DNA from: an uncultured Clostridia bacterium
Lineage (GTDB): Bacteria; Bacillota; Clostridia; Christensenellales; Pumilibacteraceae
Assembly (NCBI GenBank): GCA_934270565.1
Contig: CAKQPR010000016.1
Location: 1-36,009, forward strand
Direction: 5' to 3'
DNA: 36,009 nucleotides
Numbering within the stretch: position 1 is the first letter of the stretch; the number at the start of each line of letters is the position of its first letter. Positions 15,728 through 24,219 of this stretch are shown here, piece after piece. A program made the translations under genes and the position numbers. The notes beneath the pieces were generated by a model. It saw only the letters and a program-made list of their open reading frames with translations. It made no database searches and was not told where the DNA came from.

Positions 15728-16687
15728 TTATCTTGCGACTACCTGCGCAAGATCGTAAAGATCCTTGTTGAACTTGCGGGGGATCGCAAGCCCTTCGATA
15801 ATGTCGATATCGTAAATTTCGTTGTTGCGGATACCCACTATGCGGTTGCCGATACCCTTTTTGAGCAACTGAACCGCATGCGCGCCGAAGCTCGTACCGA
15901 GGTAACGGTCCTGATTAGAGGGCGAGCCGCCGCGCTGAATATGTCCGAGCACCGACGAACGGATCTCGAGGTTGGTTTTCTCGACGAGCATTTTCGTGAG
16001 CTCGTCCGCGTGTCCCGCGCCTTCGGCAAGGACGACAATGCCGCTTCTCTTGCCGCTCGCGCGGAATTCGAGAAGTTTATTGACGATATCTTCGTTAGTG
16101 AGCTTGACTTCGGGAACGATAATGACTTCCGCGCCGCCGCCGATACCCGCGTAAAGCGCGAGGTCGCCGCAGTGACGGCCCATAACCTCGATAATCGAAA
16201 TGCGCTCGTGCGAGGACATCGTGTCGCGGATCTTGTTGATCGCGTCGAGGATCGTGTTAGCCGCGGTGTCGAAACCGAGCGTGTAGTCGGTGTAGGCAAG
16301 GTCGTTGTCGATCGTACCGGGGATACCGATAGTCGGAAATCCCTTTTCGCTGAGCACTTTCGCGCCCATAAACGAACCGTCGCCGCCGATGACGATAAGT
16401 CCTTCGATACCCGCTTCGCGCAGGTTTTTCATACCCTTTTCCTGACCTTCGGGAGTTTTGAATTCGGGGCAACGCGCGGTGCGAAGGATCGTGCCGCCGC
16501 GCTGAATGATATCCGAAACGCTTCTCAGCCCCATCGGAACGAATCTGCCTTCCAAAAGCCCCGTATAGCCGCGTTCGATACCCACGACTTCCATATCGAG
16601 AGCGATACCGTAGCGAACCGCCGCGCGGATCGCCGCGTTCATACCGGGCGCGTCGCCGCCGCTCGTAAGAATACCTATTTTTTTCAT
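15728..16687 (-). CDS. pfkA: ATP-dependent 6-phosphofructokinase
   Basis: This 319-residue enzyme phosphorylates fructose 6-phosphate at the committed step of glycolysis. The length is standard for the bacterial tetramer. It opens with MKKIGILTSGGDAPGMNAAI. Gly104 in GGDGS and Gly124 in PGTIDND mark it as ATP- rather than pyrophosphate-dependent; Asp127 is the catalytic base. IEVMGRHCGDLA (about residues 165-176) binds the sugar phosphate. It lies downstream of dnaE, the common Clostridial order, but has its own promoter at 16731-16759. Confidence 0.97.
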   Translation of the reverse strand: MKKIGILTSGGDAPGMNAAIRAAVRYGIALDMEVVGIERGYTGLLEGRFVPMGLRSVSDIIQRGGTILRTARCPEFKTPEGQEKGMKNLREAGIEGLIVIGGDGSFMGAKVLSEKGFPTIGIPGTIDNDLAYTDYTLGFDTAANTILDAINKIRDTMSSHERISIIEVMGRHCGDLALYAGIGGGAEVIIVPEVKLTNEDIVNKLLEFRASGKRSGIVVLAEGAGHADELTKMLVEKTNLEIRSSVLGHIQRGGSPSNQDRYLGTSFGAHAVQLLKKGIGNRIVGIRNNEIYDIDIIEGLAIPRKFNKDLYDLAQVVAR

Positions 16688-16730
16688 AAGCTTTTACCTC
16701 TGTAGCATTAAAAACTTTCGTATTGTAAAT

Positions 16731-16759
16731 ATTATAGCACCGTTTTCGCTTAAAGCAAA
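16731..16759 (-). promoter_or_regulatory. pfkA: Promoter of pfkA
   Basis: On the minus strand TTGCTT (16754-16759) stands 17 bp from TATAAT (16731-16736), which has an extended TGC just in front. The dnaE-pfkA gap also holds a weak self-complementary AAAAACGCGCGTTTTT (about 16815-16830) that may end dnaE transcription. Confidence 0.65.
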
Positions 16760-16833
16760 GCGATTTGGTATCAAAAATCGGCTTTTGTGTACAAAATTTT
16801 TGCGGCAGAACTGAAAAACGCGCGTTTTTTTCG

Positions 16834-19800
16834 TCAACCGTCGATAACTTTTATGTTCCTCTCGCCCAAAAGTCCGCAAAGTTCGTTGAACATTACGTCG
16901 TTTACCTTGGTCGGAACGCCGAGCGGATAAAGCTTGTTGTCGTCGAGGTTTTTGATAAACGATTCGTCGGACCCCGGGTACGCTTTCAGAATATTCTGAA
17001 TTTTGTCCACGGTTTCCTCTTCGGAATTTTTGAACGACATATAGAAACAAATCTTTTTGCCGCCGCCCGCCTTTACGTTGTCCCAACTCTCGAGGCGGTC
17101 GATCGAAATCGAAGCGCCGTCGTCGCGGTGACGGACTTTGCCCACGACCGTGACGAGCTTGTCCTTCACGAACAGGTTCTTATACTGCGCGTACTTGTAG
17201 CCCGACATTATGAGCTCGGTCGTTCCGTAAAGATCTTCGAGCTTGCCCACGCCGAATTCCTTACCCGACTTTTTGGCGATACGCTTTTCCGCGGAAATAA
17301 TCATGCCGCCGAGACGAACGGTCGAATCCTCTGGAACGACGAACTGAGTTTCTTCCTCGTCGTCCTCGCTTTCGGTCGTCTCGTTAAGGCTCGCGGTGTT
17401 GTAGTCGAAGTTTTTGAGGTGGTCCTTGTACTGGTTGAGCGGGTGTCCGGTAAGGTAGATGCCCGCGACTTCCTTTTCGTAAGCGAGCTTCTGCGCGAGC
17501 GCGTACTCCTTGATCGCGGGATAGTCGAACTTGTTAAGAACGCTGTCCATACTGTCGAAGAACGACAGCTGACCGGTAGCGGCTTTCTGCTTGTCGTGCA
17601 TCGAACGGTCGATGATCTGTTCGTAAGACGCTATAAGCTGAGCGCGCGTAAGCCCCATGCAGTCGAACGCGCCCGCAAAAATCAGGCTTTCGACGAGGCG
17701 CTTGTTGAGCGCTTTCATATCCACGCGGTTGACGAAGCTTTCGAAGCTTTCGAACGCGCCGCCGCGCTTTCTCTCCTCCACTACCGAATCGATCGCGCCT
17801 AAGCCTATGCCCTTGATCGCCGCAAGTCCGTAGCGGATTTCCTTGCCGTTCGTGGTGAAAAGCCCTTCGCTCTCGTTGATGTCTGGCGGCAGGACGTTGA
17901 CCCCTTCTTCGCGGGCGTAAGTGACGTAGTTGCGGATTTCCTCGATGTTGGTTATGCGGTTGTTGAGCACCGCGGTGAGGAATTCGGGCTCGTAATAGCA
18001 TTTCAGATACGCGGTCTGATAAGTCACGAGCGAATACGCCGCCGCGTGCGACTTGTTGAACGCGTATTTGGCGAAGTCCTTCATCTCGTTCCAGATCTGG
18101 TGCGCGACCTCTTCGCTTACGCCGCGTTTAAGACAGCCGTCGATCGCGGTGGAAACTTTGCCGTGCTTATCGACGGTTTCTTCCTTGCCGTTGATGAACA
18201 CGACCTCTTCCTTGATCATGTCGTCCACCTTTTTCTTACCCATCATACGGCGAACCATGTCCGCTTGTCCGAGGGTGTAGCCGGCGAGCGACTGAACGAT
18301 CTTCATAACCTGCTCCTGATACACGATACAGCCGTAAGTGGACTTTAAGATCGGCTCGAGAAGCGGGTGCGCGTAAGAAATAAGTTCGGGGTTATGTTTG
18401 CAGCGCACGAATTTGGGGATCGAATCCATGGGCCCCGGGCGGTACAGCGACACCGCCGCGACTATATCTTCGAGGCAGGTCGGGCGAAGGTCGCGAAGGA
18501 ACTTCTGGAAGCCGCCCGACTCGATCTGGAAAATCGCCGTTGTGTTGCCCGAAGAAATGAGGTCGTAAACCTTCGGATCGGCGTAATCCGACTTGTCGAA
18601 GTCGATTTCCGCGCCGTGATTCTGCTTGGCATAGTCGATCGCCATTTTAATATCGGACAAGTTGCGAAGCCCCAGAAAGTCCATTTTGAGGAAGCCGAGG
18701 TGTTCGAGCTCGACGCCCGTGTACTGGCTGGTGATATCCTCGCCGTTTCGGCCGAGCGGCATGTGGCGGTCGAGTATGTCCGCGCCGATGATTACGCCGC
18801 ACGCGTGAGTGCTCGCCTGTCGGGGCGAATCCTCGAGCTTGCACGCGATATCCACAACCCGCTTTATGTTGTGGTCGGTGTTGTACATCTCGACGAGCTC
18901 GGGCACCGAAAAATCGACCCCGTAGTCCTTGTCCGTCTCTTTCGGGTGGTACAGACCGAACACTTTCATCAGGATATTCGGGCGTTTGAGGTCGAAAGCG
19001 TCGCCTTTTGCGTTCGTTTTCGTCATCTTGTTGGGGATCGCCTTCGTTACGCGGTCGGTCTCGGAATACGGGAGTTTAAGCACGCGCCCGACGTCCTTTA
19101 TGGCGTTTTTAGCCGCCATCGTACCGAACGTGACGATCTTGCAAACGCGGTCGTAACCGTACTTGCCGCGAACGTATTCGATAACCTCCTGTCGGCGCGA
19201 ATCCTCGAAGTCCACGTCGAAGTCGGGTGCGGAAACGCGTTCGGGGTTCAAGAAACGCTCGAAGTAAAGATCGTATTTAAGCGGGTCGATATTAGTTATT
19301 CCTATAAGATACGCAACGATCGAGCCCGCGCCCGAGCCTCGCCCGGGGCCTACGGATATGCCCATATTGCGGGCGGCGTTTATGTAATCCCACACGATAA
19401 GGAAGTACTCGACGAAACCCTGTTTTTTGATGACGGCAAGTTCGCTTTCGATACGCTCGCGGATTTCCTGCGTTTCCTCGCCGTACTTCTTTTTTATACC
19501 CGCGTCGATAAGTTTGCGTATATAGGTTTCGGGGTCGTCTCCCGTAACGGGCTCGTAGTTCGGGAACATATAATGCCCGTATACGAATCCGAAATTGCAT
19601 TTTTCGGCGACCTCGAGAGTGTTGTCGATAGCGTCTATGTCCGCGGGAAGCGCGCGTACCATTTCTTCGCGGCTTTTAAGATAAAACTCGTCGTTACTGA
19701 ATTTGAGACGGTTCGGGTCGTCGTAGTCCGCGCCCATCTGCACGCACATAAGCACGTCCTGCGAAACGGCGTCCTCGCGCGCAACGTAATGCACGTCGTT

Positions 19801-20400
19801 GGTCGCAACCGTCTTTATGCCGTACTTTTTCGCGTAAAGCCGAAGATACTGATTGACTTCCTTCTGTTCGGGAAGGTCGTGGTTCTGAAGTTCGAGGTAA
19901 AAGTCCTCGCCGAAAACGCGCTTGTACCACTGCACGAGCCGTTCGGCTTCGTCGAAATCACGGTTTAAGATCGCCTGCGGAATGTTTCCCGCAAGACAAG
20001 CGGAAAGGCAGACGAGCCCTTCGTGGTTTTCCTCGAGCGCTTTGAGGTCTATTCTCGGCTTGTAATGGAAGCCGTCGCGGAACGCTATCGAATTGAGTTT
20101 AGCGATATTGTTATAGCCGGTTTCGTTTTTGCATAAAAGCACGAGGTGGTTGAGCTTCGGCTTACCCGTCTTTACGGTATGATCCTCGCAAAGGTAGAAT
20201 TCCGTGCCGATTATCGCCTTTATTCCGATTTTTTCGCATGCGTCGAAAAACGCGACCGCGCCGTACATATTGCCGTGGTCGGTGATCGCTATCGCGTCCA
20301 TTCCGAGCTCTTTCGCACGCTTCGTCACCGCGTTTATTCGCGCCGCGCCGTCGAGCAGACTGTATTCCGTATGAACGTGCAAGTGCACGAAATTACCCAT
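16834..20400 (-). CDS. dnaE: DNA polymerase III alpha subunit, DnaE type
   Basis: The 1188-residue replicative polymerase subunit has the full DnaE order. An N-terminal PHP domain comes first (HLHVHTEYSLLDGA, with His7 and His9; AITDHGNMYG). The palm follows, with catalytic Asp395 and Asp397 in PDFDVDFED. Next come the fingers, the tandem helix-hairpin-helix region (about 850-900, ..LPPDINES..YGLAAIKGIG), and an OB-fold near residues 1030-1110 (VRLGGMIISAEKR). The His and Asp residues I can see in the PHP domain suggest it may keep metal binding or proofreading activity. It overlaps whiA by 8 bp, so the two are cotranscribed. Confidence 0.97.
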   Translation of the reverse strand: MGNFVHLHVHTEYSLLDGAARINAVTKRAKELGMDAIAITDHGNMYGAVAFFDACEKIGIKAIIGTEFYLCEDHTVKTGKPKLNHLVLLCKNETGYNNIAKLNSIAFRDGFHYKPRIDLKALEENHEGLVCLSACLAGNIPQAILNRDFDEAERLVQWYKRVFGEDFYLELQNHDLPEQKEVNQYLRLYAKKYGIKTVATNDVHYVAREDAVSQDVLMCVQMGADYDDPNRLKFSNDEFYLKSREEMVRALPADIDAIDNTLEVAEKCNFGFVYGHYMFPNYEPVTGDDPETYIRKLIDAGIKKKYGEETQEIRERIESELAVIKKQGFVEYFLIVWDYINAARNMGISVGPGRGSGAGSIVAYLIGITNIDPLKYDLYFERFLNPERVSAPDFDVDFEDSRRQEVIEYVRGKYGYDRVCKIVTFGTMAAKNAIKDVGRVLKLPYSETDRVTKAIPNKMTKTNAKGDAFDLKRPNILMKVFGLYHPKETDKDYGVDFSVPELVEMYNTDHNIKRVVDIACKLEDSPRQASTHACGVIIGADILDRHMPLGRNGEDITSQYTGVELEHLGFLKMDFLGLRNLSDIKMAIDYAKQNHGAEIDFDKSDYADPKVYDLISSGNTTAIFQIESGGFQKFLRDLRPTCLEDIVAAVSLYRPGPMDSIPKFVRCKHNPELISYAHPLLEPILKSTYGCIVYQEQVMKIVQSLAGYTLGQADMVRRMMGKKKVDDMIKEEVVFINGKEETVDKHGKVSTAIDGCLKRGVSEEVAHQIWNEMKDFAKYAFNKSHAAAYSLVTYQTAYLKCYYEPEFLTAVLNNRITNIEEIRNYVTYAREEGVNVLPPDINESEGLFTTNGKEIRYGLAAIKGIGLGAIDSVVEERKRGGAFESFESFVNRVDMKALNKRLVESLIFAGAFDCMGLTRAQLIASYEQIIDRSMHDKQKAATGQLSFFDSMDSVLNKFDYPAIKEYALAQKLAYEKEVAGIYLTGHPLNQYKDHLKNFDYNTASLNETTESEDDEEETQFVVPEDSTVRLGGMIISAEKRIAKKSGKEFGVGKLEDLYGTTELIMSGYKYAQYKNLFVKDKLVTVVGKVRHRDDGASISIDRLESWDNVKAGGGKKICFYMSFKNSEEETVDKIQNILKAYPGSDESFIKNLDDNKLYPLGVPTKVNDVMFNELCGLLGERNIKVIDG

Positions 20401-21313
20401 TGTTTTTCTCCTTTTCCCGCAATTCCGCCGCGATTTCGCCTATTTTCGCAAGCCTGTTCTTAAGCGTGCTCTTGCTGAGCCCCAGACTTTCGGCAAGCTC
20501 CGAAAACGACGCTTCGCGGGCGTTAAGCCTTGCTCTCGCCACAACCCCGAGCTTGTCGCCGAGGCTCGCGAGCCCGACTTTGCAGTCGATATATTCTATG
20601 TCCTCGCACTGACGGACGGCGGCGTTTACCGTCTTTGAAATGTTGGCGAGGTCGCAGTTGTTCTGGCGGTTCATATACTGTCGGAACTGCCGCGTAGCCG
20701 CTTCGGAATTGAGCCCGATAACTGCGTCCGACGCTCCCATCAGCGCGAGACAATCGCTCACGCCCTCGCTGTCCTTTATATATACGACCGATTTTTCCTT
20801 GCGTTCGGTAATCTTCGCCGCGATGCCGTACCGCTCTAAAAGTGCCCGCAAGTCCTCTGCCAAAACCTTGCTCTCCACCGCGAATTCGAGATGATAGCCC
20901 TTGCCGATATACAGGCTTCCCGCGCCTAAGAACGCGCCGCGAAGGTAATTCACTCCACAGCACCTTTCCGCGACGATCGCGGGAGGAACGCCCTCTTCGA
21001 CCTTGGTTTCGCCGCTTTCGCTCCGACCGAAAATCCCGAGCGCGAAAAGCGCGGAAGAAAGTCCGTCGCCGCCTATCGTGGTTTCGCCGTCCGTGCCCGT
21101 CACTGTCACGCCGTCCAGAAGCTCGAGCGCGTATTTTTCCACCTTGTTTTTTATGCCTTTCGCCCCCGCGGTAATCACGATTTTCATACCGCCGCGCGCG
21201 AAAACGAGCGAGCCGCCGGTGTGAACGAGCGCCGACAAAAAAGCGCGTTTGCAGCAATCGCCGCATCCGAGCCCGACTATTTCGTTTTTTGCCCGCGTCG
21301 AATATCCGTTCAA
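20393..21313 (-). CDS. whiA: Sporulation/cell-division regulator WhiA
   Basis: This 306-residue DNA-binding protein has an N-terminal LAGLIDADG-like fold (two related halves, about residues 20-95 and 105-190; YLRGAFLGAGSL is the clearest motif). A C-terminal helix-turn-helix follows (about 265-295, FSELAESLGLSKSTLKNRLAKI). Its usual role is in cell division and chromosome segregation in Firmicutes and sporulation in Actinobacteria. Translation starts at TTG, preceded by GAGGAG seven bases upstream. The gene begins 21 bp after a PHP phosphoesterase and overlaps dnaE at its 3' end. rapZ and yvcK, which normally stand just before whiA, are absent here. Confidence 0.95.
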   Translation of the reverse strand: MNGYSTRAKNEIVGLGCGDCCKRAFLSALVHTGGSLVFARGGMKIVITAGAKGIKNKVEKYALELLDGVTVTGTDGETTIGGDGLSSALFALGIFGRSESGETKVEEGVPPAIVAERCCGVNYLRGAFLGAGSLYIGKGYHLEFAVESKVLAEDLRALLERYGIAAKITERKEKSVVYIKDSEGVSDCLALMGASDAVIGLNSEAATRQFRQYMNRQNNCDLANISKTVNAAVRQCEDIEYIDCKVGLASLGDKLGVVARARLNAREASFSELAESLGLSKSTLKNRLAKIGEIAAELREKEKNNG

Positions 21314-21334
21314 CCTCTGCTCCTCTTCGTTAAG

Positions 21335-22111
21335 TCAGTCCTTGTAAAGCCCCTTCTTGATCCGCGAACGGAATCTCGGGAATTTTTCCCAGTTGGCTAT
21401 AAGCTCATACGGGATTTTCAGCTTGTCCACCACGGCTTGCGGAACGGAAAAATCGCCCACGCGTTCGGGGGAATGAGCGTCCGAATCGCAGATGAAATTC
21501 ACGCCCTCTTCTGCCATTTTCTCGATTTCTTCGTCCTTCATCGAAATGCGTTTGCCGTTCAGTTCGACGTAAGTCCCGAAATGCTTGCATGCCCGCGCGA
21601 CTTCCACCGCATCCGCTTTTATCGCGTAATTTATGTGCGAAACAATGTCGATTTCGTAGTTTTCGAGCATTTTTATGTAAGCGTCGGTATTGCGCGCGAT
21701 CAGTTTTTTCGAGCTCTTTTCGGTGTCGCCGAACAGAAAATTCGGGAGGAAAAACAGCACCGTGTCCGATATGCGGTCGGGTATCACGAACTTGTGATAT
21801 CCGCATATTATAAGGTCGAGCGCTTCGCATTCGGCGGCGTTTATATCCGCTTTTCCCTTGCGCGAAGAAAGATTCGATTCGATCCCGAGGTACACGTCGA
21901 TACCCGAAATCTTTTCGCGAACCCGCGCCACGTCCTCCTGCATTTTTTTCAGATCCATGTGCCGAACGTTATACATCATATGCCGAAAACCGTGGTCGGT
22001 AATCGCCACTTGTTTCAGTCCCTTTTCGACGGCGGCGCGAACGTTATCCTCGATAGTGCCCTTGCCGTGAGAATAGTATGTATGCGTATGATAATCGCCC
22101 CAGTATGCCAT
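21335..22111 (-). CDS. PHP-domain phosphoesterase
   Basis: The 258-residue protein is a stand-alone PHP hydrolase. Metal-binding motifs appear in order: GDYHTHTYYS (His8, His10), AITDHG (about residues 36-41), the Glu in LGIESN (about 74-79), a later CGYHKF, SHIN (about 160) and the C-terminal CDSDAHSPERVG. This pattern is typical of YcdX/histidinol-phosphatase-like enzymes, but the substrate cannot be named. It stands between murB and whiA, where Clostridia often have such a gene. The ribosome-binding site is poor: AGGAG is 17 bases before the ATG, and no nearer in-frame start exists. Confidence 0.85.
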   Translation of the reverse strand: MAYWGDYHTHTYYSHGKGTIEDNVRAAVEKGLKQVAITDHGFRHMMYNVRHMDLKKMQEDVARVREKISGIDVYLGIESNLSSRKGKADINAAECEALDLIICGYHKFVIPDRISDTVLFFLPNFLFGDTEKSSKKLIARNTDAYIKMLENYEIDIVSHINYAIKADAVEVARACKHFGTYVELNGKRISMKDEEIEKMAEEGVNFICDSDAHSPERVGDFSVPQAVVDKLKIPYELIANWEKFPRFRSRIKKGLYKD

Positions 22112-22235
22112 TTTCTGCTGTTTTTTGTCTCCTGTTTATCGAATATATGATCGTCGATAATATTTCAAATCGTGCGCTATAATGTTGTTTCCCGTTTCGG
22201 TAGGGGCGTTCCTCGTCCGCCCGCCAACCACGCGT

Positions 22236-22384
22236 AACGGAACTTAGCCCCGTCATCTCGAGCGCAGTCGAGACCAAGGCGGGAGCGAACACGGATGTAA
22301 CGGAACGGTACGTTTATTTTCTCTCGCGGGGGATTTCTCCGCTTCGTTCGGGTTTCACCCTCGCTTCGGTCGAAATGACGTTAA
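22236..22384 (+). repeat. 149-bp composite repeat, copy 1
   Basis: It runs from AACGGAACTTAGCCCCGTC to CGAAATGACGTTAA and contains two hairpin elements, one around TCTCGAGCGCAGTCGAGA and one GGGGATTTCTCCGC...CGAAATGAC. A copy with about nine mismatches and no gaps follows at 22533. Confidence 0.85.
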
Positions 22385-22532
22385 ATCCGAGCGCCCGCGG
22401 TGGCTTCACCTTATCGTCCGCCCGTAAACTAAACGTACACGTTGTCATTTCGAGCGAAGGCGTAGCCGCAGTCGAGAAATCCCCTTCATCGGGAAATGTA
22501 ACAATCGTACACGAACGAATAAACCCAAGCTG
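22385..22532. repeat. Spacer between composite copies, with a hairpin element
   Basis: A hairpin element (22445-22485, GTCATTTCGAGCGAAGGCG...GAAATCCCC) in the opposite sense to those around it. Nothing else is recognisable. Confidence 0.55.
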
Positions 22533-22681
22533 AACGGTACTTAGCCCCGTCATCTCGAGCGCGGTCGAGACCAAGGCGGGAGCGAACACGGACGTAGCGA
22601 AACGGTACGTTTATTTTTTCTCGCGGGGGATTTCTCCACTACGTTCGGGTTTCACCCTCACTTCGGTCGAAATGACGTTAA
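22533..22681 (+). repeat. 149-bp composite repeat, copy 2
   Basis: This copy lines up with 22236-22384 end to end without gaps; I count nine or ten mismatches by eye. Between it and murB (22682-22816) is another hairpin element (22699-22742) and no gene. Confidence 0.85.
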
Positions 22682-22816
22682 GCCCAAAACGTACACGTTG
22701 TCATTTCGAGCGCAGGCGCAGCCGTAGTCGAGAAATCCCCTGCATAAGAAACGGAATCAATCGTACACGAATACCCGAAATACTTGCCCGCAGTGGCTCA
22801 CCGCCCCGCCTTGCTG

Positions 22817-23641
22817 TCAGAACTCGCCGACAAGTTTTATTTCGCGCTCGAGCTTCACGCCGAACGTTTCGTACACGCGCCGCTCGATTTCCGTCATGAG
22901 CGCAACCACGTCCGAAGCGGTCGCCGTGCCGTCGTTGAGGATAAAATTCGCGTGCTTTTCGCTCACGCGGGCGCCGCCGCGGCAAAGCCCCTTGAGCCCC
23001 GCACGGTCGATATACCACCCCGCAGGTTTGTCGGCGCGCTTGTAAGTCGAACCCGCGCTCCTGCCCTTCGGTTGCGTTTCGGCTCGTCGGGCGCAGTATC
23101 CGCGCATTTCGGCAAGCATGGCGCTCCGATCGCGCGGAGAAAGGATAAACCCCGCTCCCACAATAAAGTCGCGGTCGGAAAACCCGCTCGTCCGATACCC
23201 TAAATCGCATTCGCGCACTCCGATCCGCACGATTTCGCCGCCACGGTAAACGTCCGCAAATTCGAGAACGCCCGCAATCGAACCGCCGAACGCGCCCGCA
23301 TTCATCACGACCGCGCCGCCCACGCTCGCGGGAATTCCGCAAGCCCATTCGAGCCCGCCGAGCGACCGCTCCGCGCACATCGAACACAGCGTTATCAGCC
23401 CGACCCCGCTTTCCGCGTAAACGCGGTTGCCGTCGAAAGTCACCGTGGTAAGACGGTTGAGAATCACGCGCTCGCCGAGCCCGCCGTCCGAACAAAGCAC
23501 GTTCGTGCCCCGCCCGAGTACGAAATATTTTTCGACGTCGAACGCCGCGGGTATTTCGGAAACCCTGCGGATTTCCTCGATTTCCGCTTCGCCGCCTATC
23601 CCGAGCGACGTGTACGCGGATAAGGACGCAACTCTACTCAT
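22817..23641 (-). CDS. murB: UDP-N-acetylenolpyruvoylglucosamine reductase
   Basis: This 274-residue flavoenzyme makes UDP-N-acetylmuramate for peptidoglycan. FAD-binding motifs are GRGTNVL (about 41-47) and GIPASVGGAVVMNAGAFG (about 101-118). YRTSGF (about 149) carries the Tyr/Arg of the substrate site; KGRSAGSTYKR (about 190-200) holds the serine proton donor; KHANFILN and the C-terminal E-x-x-V-x-x-x-F-G-V-x-L segment complete the fold. I start it at 23641 (MSRVASLSAY), with GAGGT seven bases upstream; seven extra in-frame codons are possible. The protein is short for MurB. It is bracketed by repeats and may be transcribed apart from the PHP-whiA set. Confidence 0.95.
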   Translation of the reverse strand: MSRVASLSAYTSLGIGGEAEIEEIRRVSEIPAAFDVEKYFVLGRGTNVLCSDGGLGERVILNRLTTVTFDGNRVYAESGVGLITLCSMCAERSLGGLEWACGIPASVGGAVVMNAGAFGGSIAGVLEFADVYRGGEIVRIGVRECDLGYRTSGFSDRDFIVGAGFILSPRDRSAMLAEMRGYCARRAETQPKGRSAGSTYKRADKPAGWYIDRAGLKGLCRGGARVSEKHANFILNDGTATASDVVALMTEIERRVYETFGVKLEREIKLVGEF

Positions 23642-23809
23642 ATATTGTACCTCATTTCGCAAAATTTTTCAAGCGGTTTGACGTGATTTTTTCAACCTCG
23701 TTTTCCGATGCCGCTATACTAAATATATGCGCCACCCGCCGCGCGTTTGCGCAAACCGCAACAAACGCCGTGCGGCGGACGAGGCGGTGAGCCACCGCAT
23801 AGCGCGGAT
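23642..23809. other. Spacer upstream of murB
   Basis: Contains a promoter-like TTGAAA...TACAAT on the minus strand whose -10 overlaps the ribosome-binding site, so it is not convincing. From about 23770 the GGCGGTGAGCCACCGC palindrome begins the repeats. Confidence 0.4.
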
Positions 23810-23946
23810 TTAACGTCATTTCGACCGAAGCGAGGGTAAAACCCGAACGAAGCGGAGAAATCCCCCGCGAGAGAAAATAAACGTACCGTTCCGCTACGAC
23901 CGTGTTCGCTCCCGCGGGGGATTTCTCGACTGCGCTCGAAATGACA
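23810..23946 (-). repeat. Inverted copy of the composite repeat
   Basis: TTAACGTCATTTCGACCGAA starts a reverse-complement match to the copies at 22236 and 22533 that holds to about 23916. The remaining 30 bp have the other hairpin type (GGGGGATTTCTCGACTGC...GAAATGAC). murB therefore lies between inverted copies. Confidence 0.75.
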
Positions 23947-24079
23947 ACGTGTACGCGGCTTTTTATAAAGTTAATCGAATTCTACCTTATAAAAGTAGGG
24001 GCGTTCCTCGTCCGCCCGCAATGACAGCAACTAAATACCGTCCCGCTTGGTTCAATAAATGTTATTTTGTAGATACGGG

Positions 24080-24141
24080 CATCGCCGACTTACCCGCAGG
24101 GGCTCCCTGCCATCGCCGACTTACCCGCAGGGGCTCCCTGC
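24080..24141. repeat. 31-bp perfect tandem duplication
   Basis: CATCGCCGACTTACCCGC... is repeated exactly at 24080-24110 and 24111-24141. It is the reverse complement of the unit seen at 1270 and 7494. The gap from 23947 to 24079 has only a GGGGCGTTCCTCGTCCGCCC fragment. Confidence 0.85.
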
Positions 24142-24161
24142 CCTTAGCGGCAGCGAACGCG

Positions 24162-24196
24162 AAAACGACCCGCGCGGGGAACGCACGGATCGTTTT
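24162..24196 (-). terminator. Terminator of the gatCAB operon
   Basis: AAAACGA pairs with TCGTTTT, and inside it CCGTGCG pairs with CGCGCGG (minus strand), giving a long near-continuous stem ending in T residues. It lies 24 bp beyond the gatB stop. Confidence 0.75.
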
Positions 24197-24219
24197 ATGA
24201 TGCGTATTGATTTTTGCGA

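Noticed and set aside
18367..19968. Long open frame of about 530 codons on the plus strand
   Set aside because: It lies antisense within dnaE, which has full-length polymerase motifs; no start signal.
22150..22816. Repeats between the PHP gene and murB considered as a CRISPR array
   Set aside because: The units differ in length and order, have palindromic halves and no unique spacers of regular size; no cas gene is present.
23644..23672. TTGAAA-17-TACAAT promoter-like pair before murB
   Set aside because: The -10 box overlaps the murB ribosome-binding site and ends two bases before the ATG, so the transcript would begin inside the gene.
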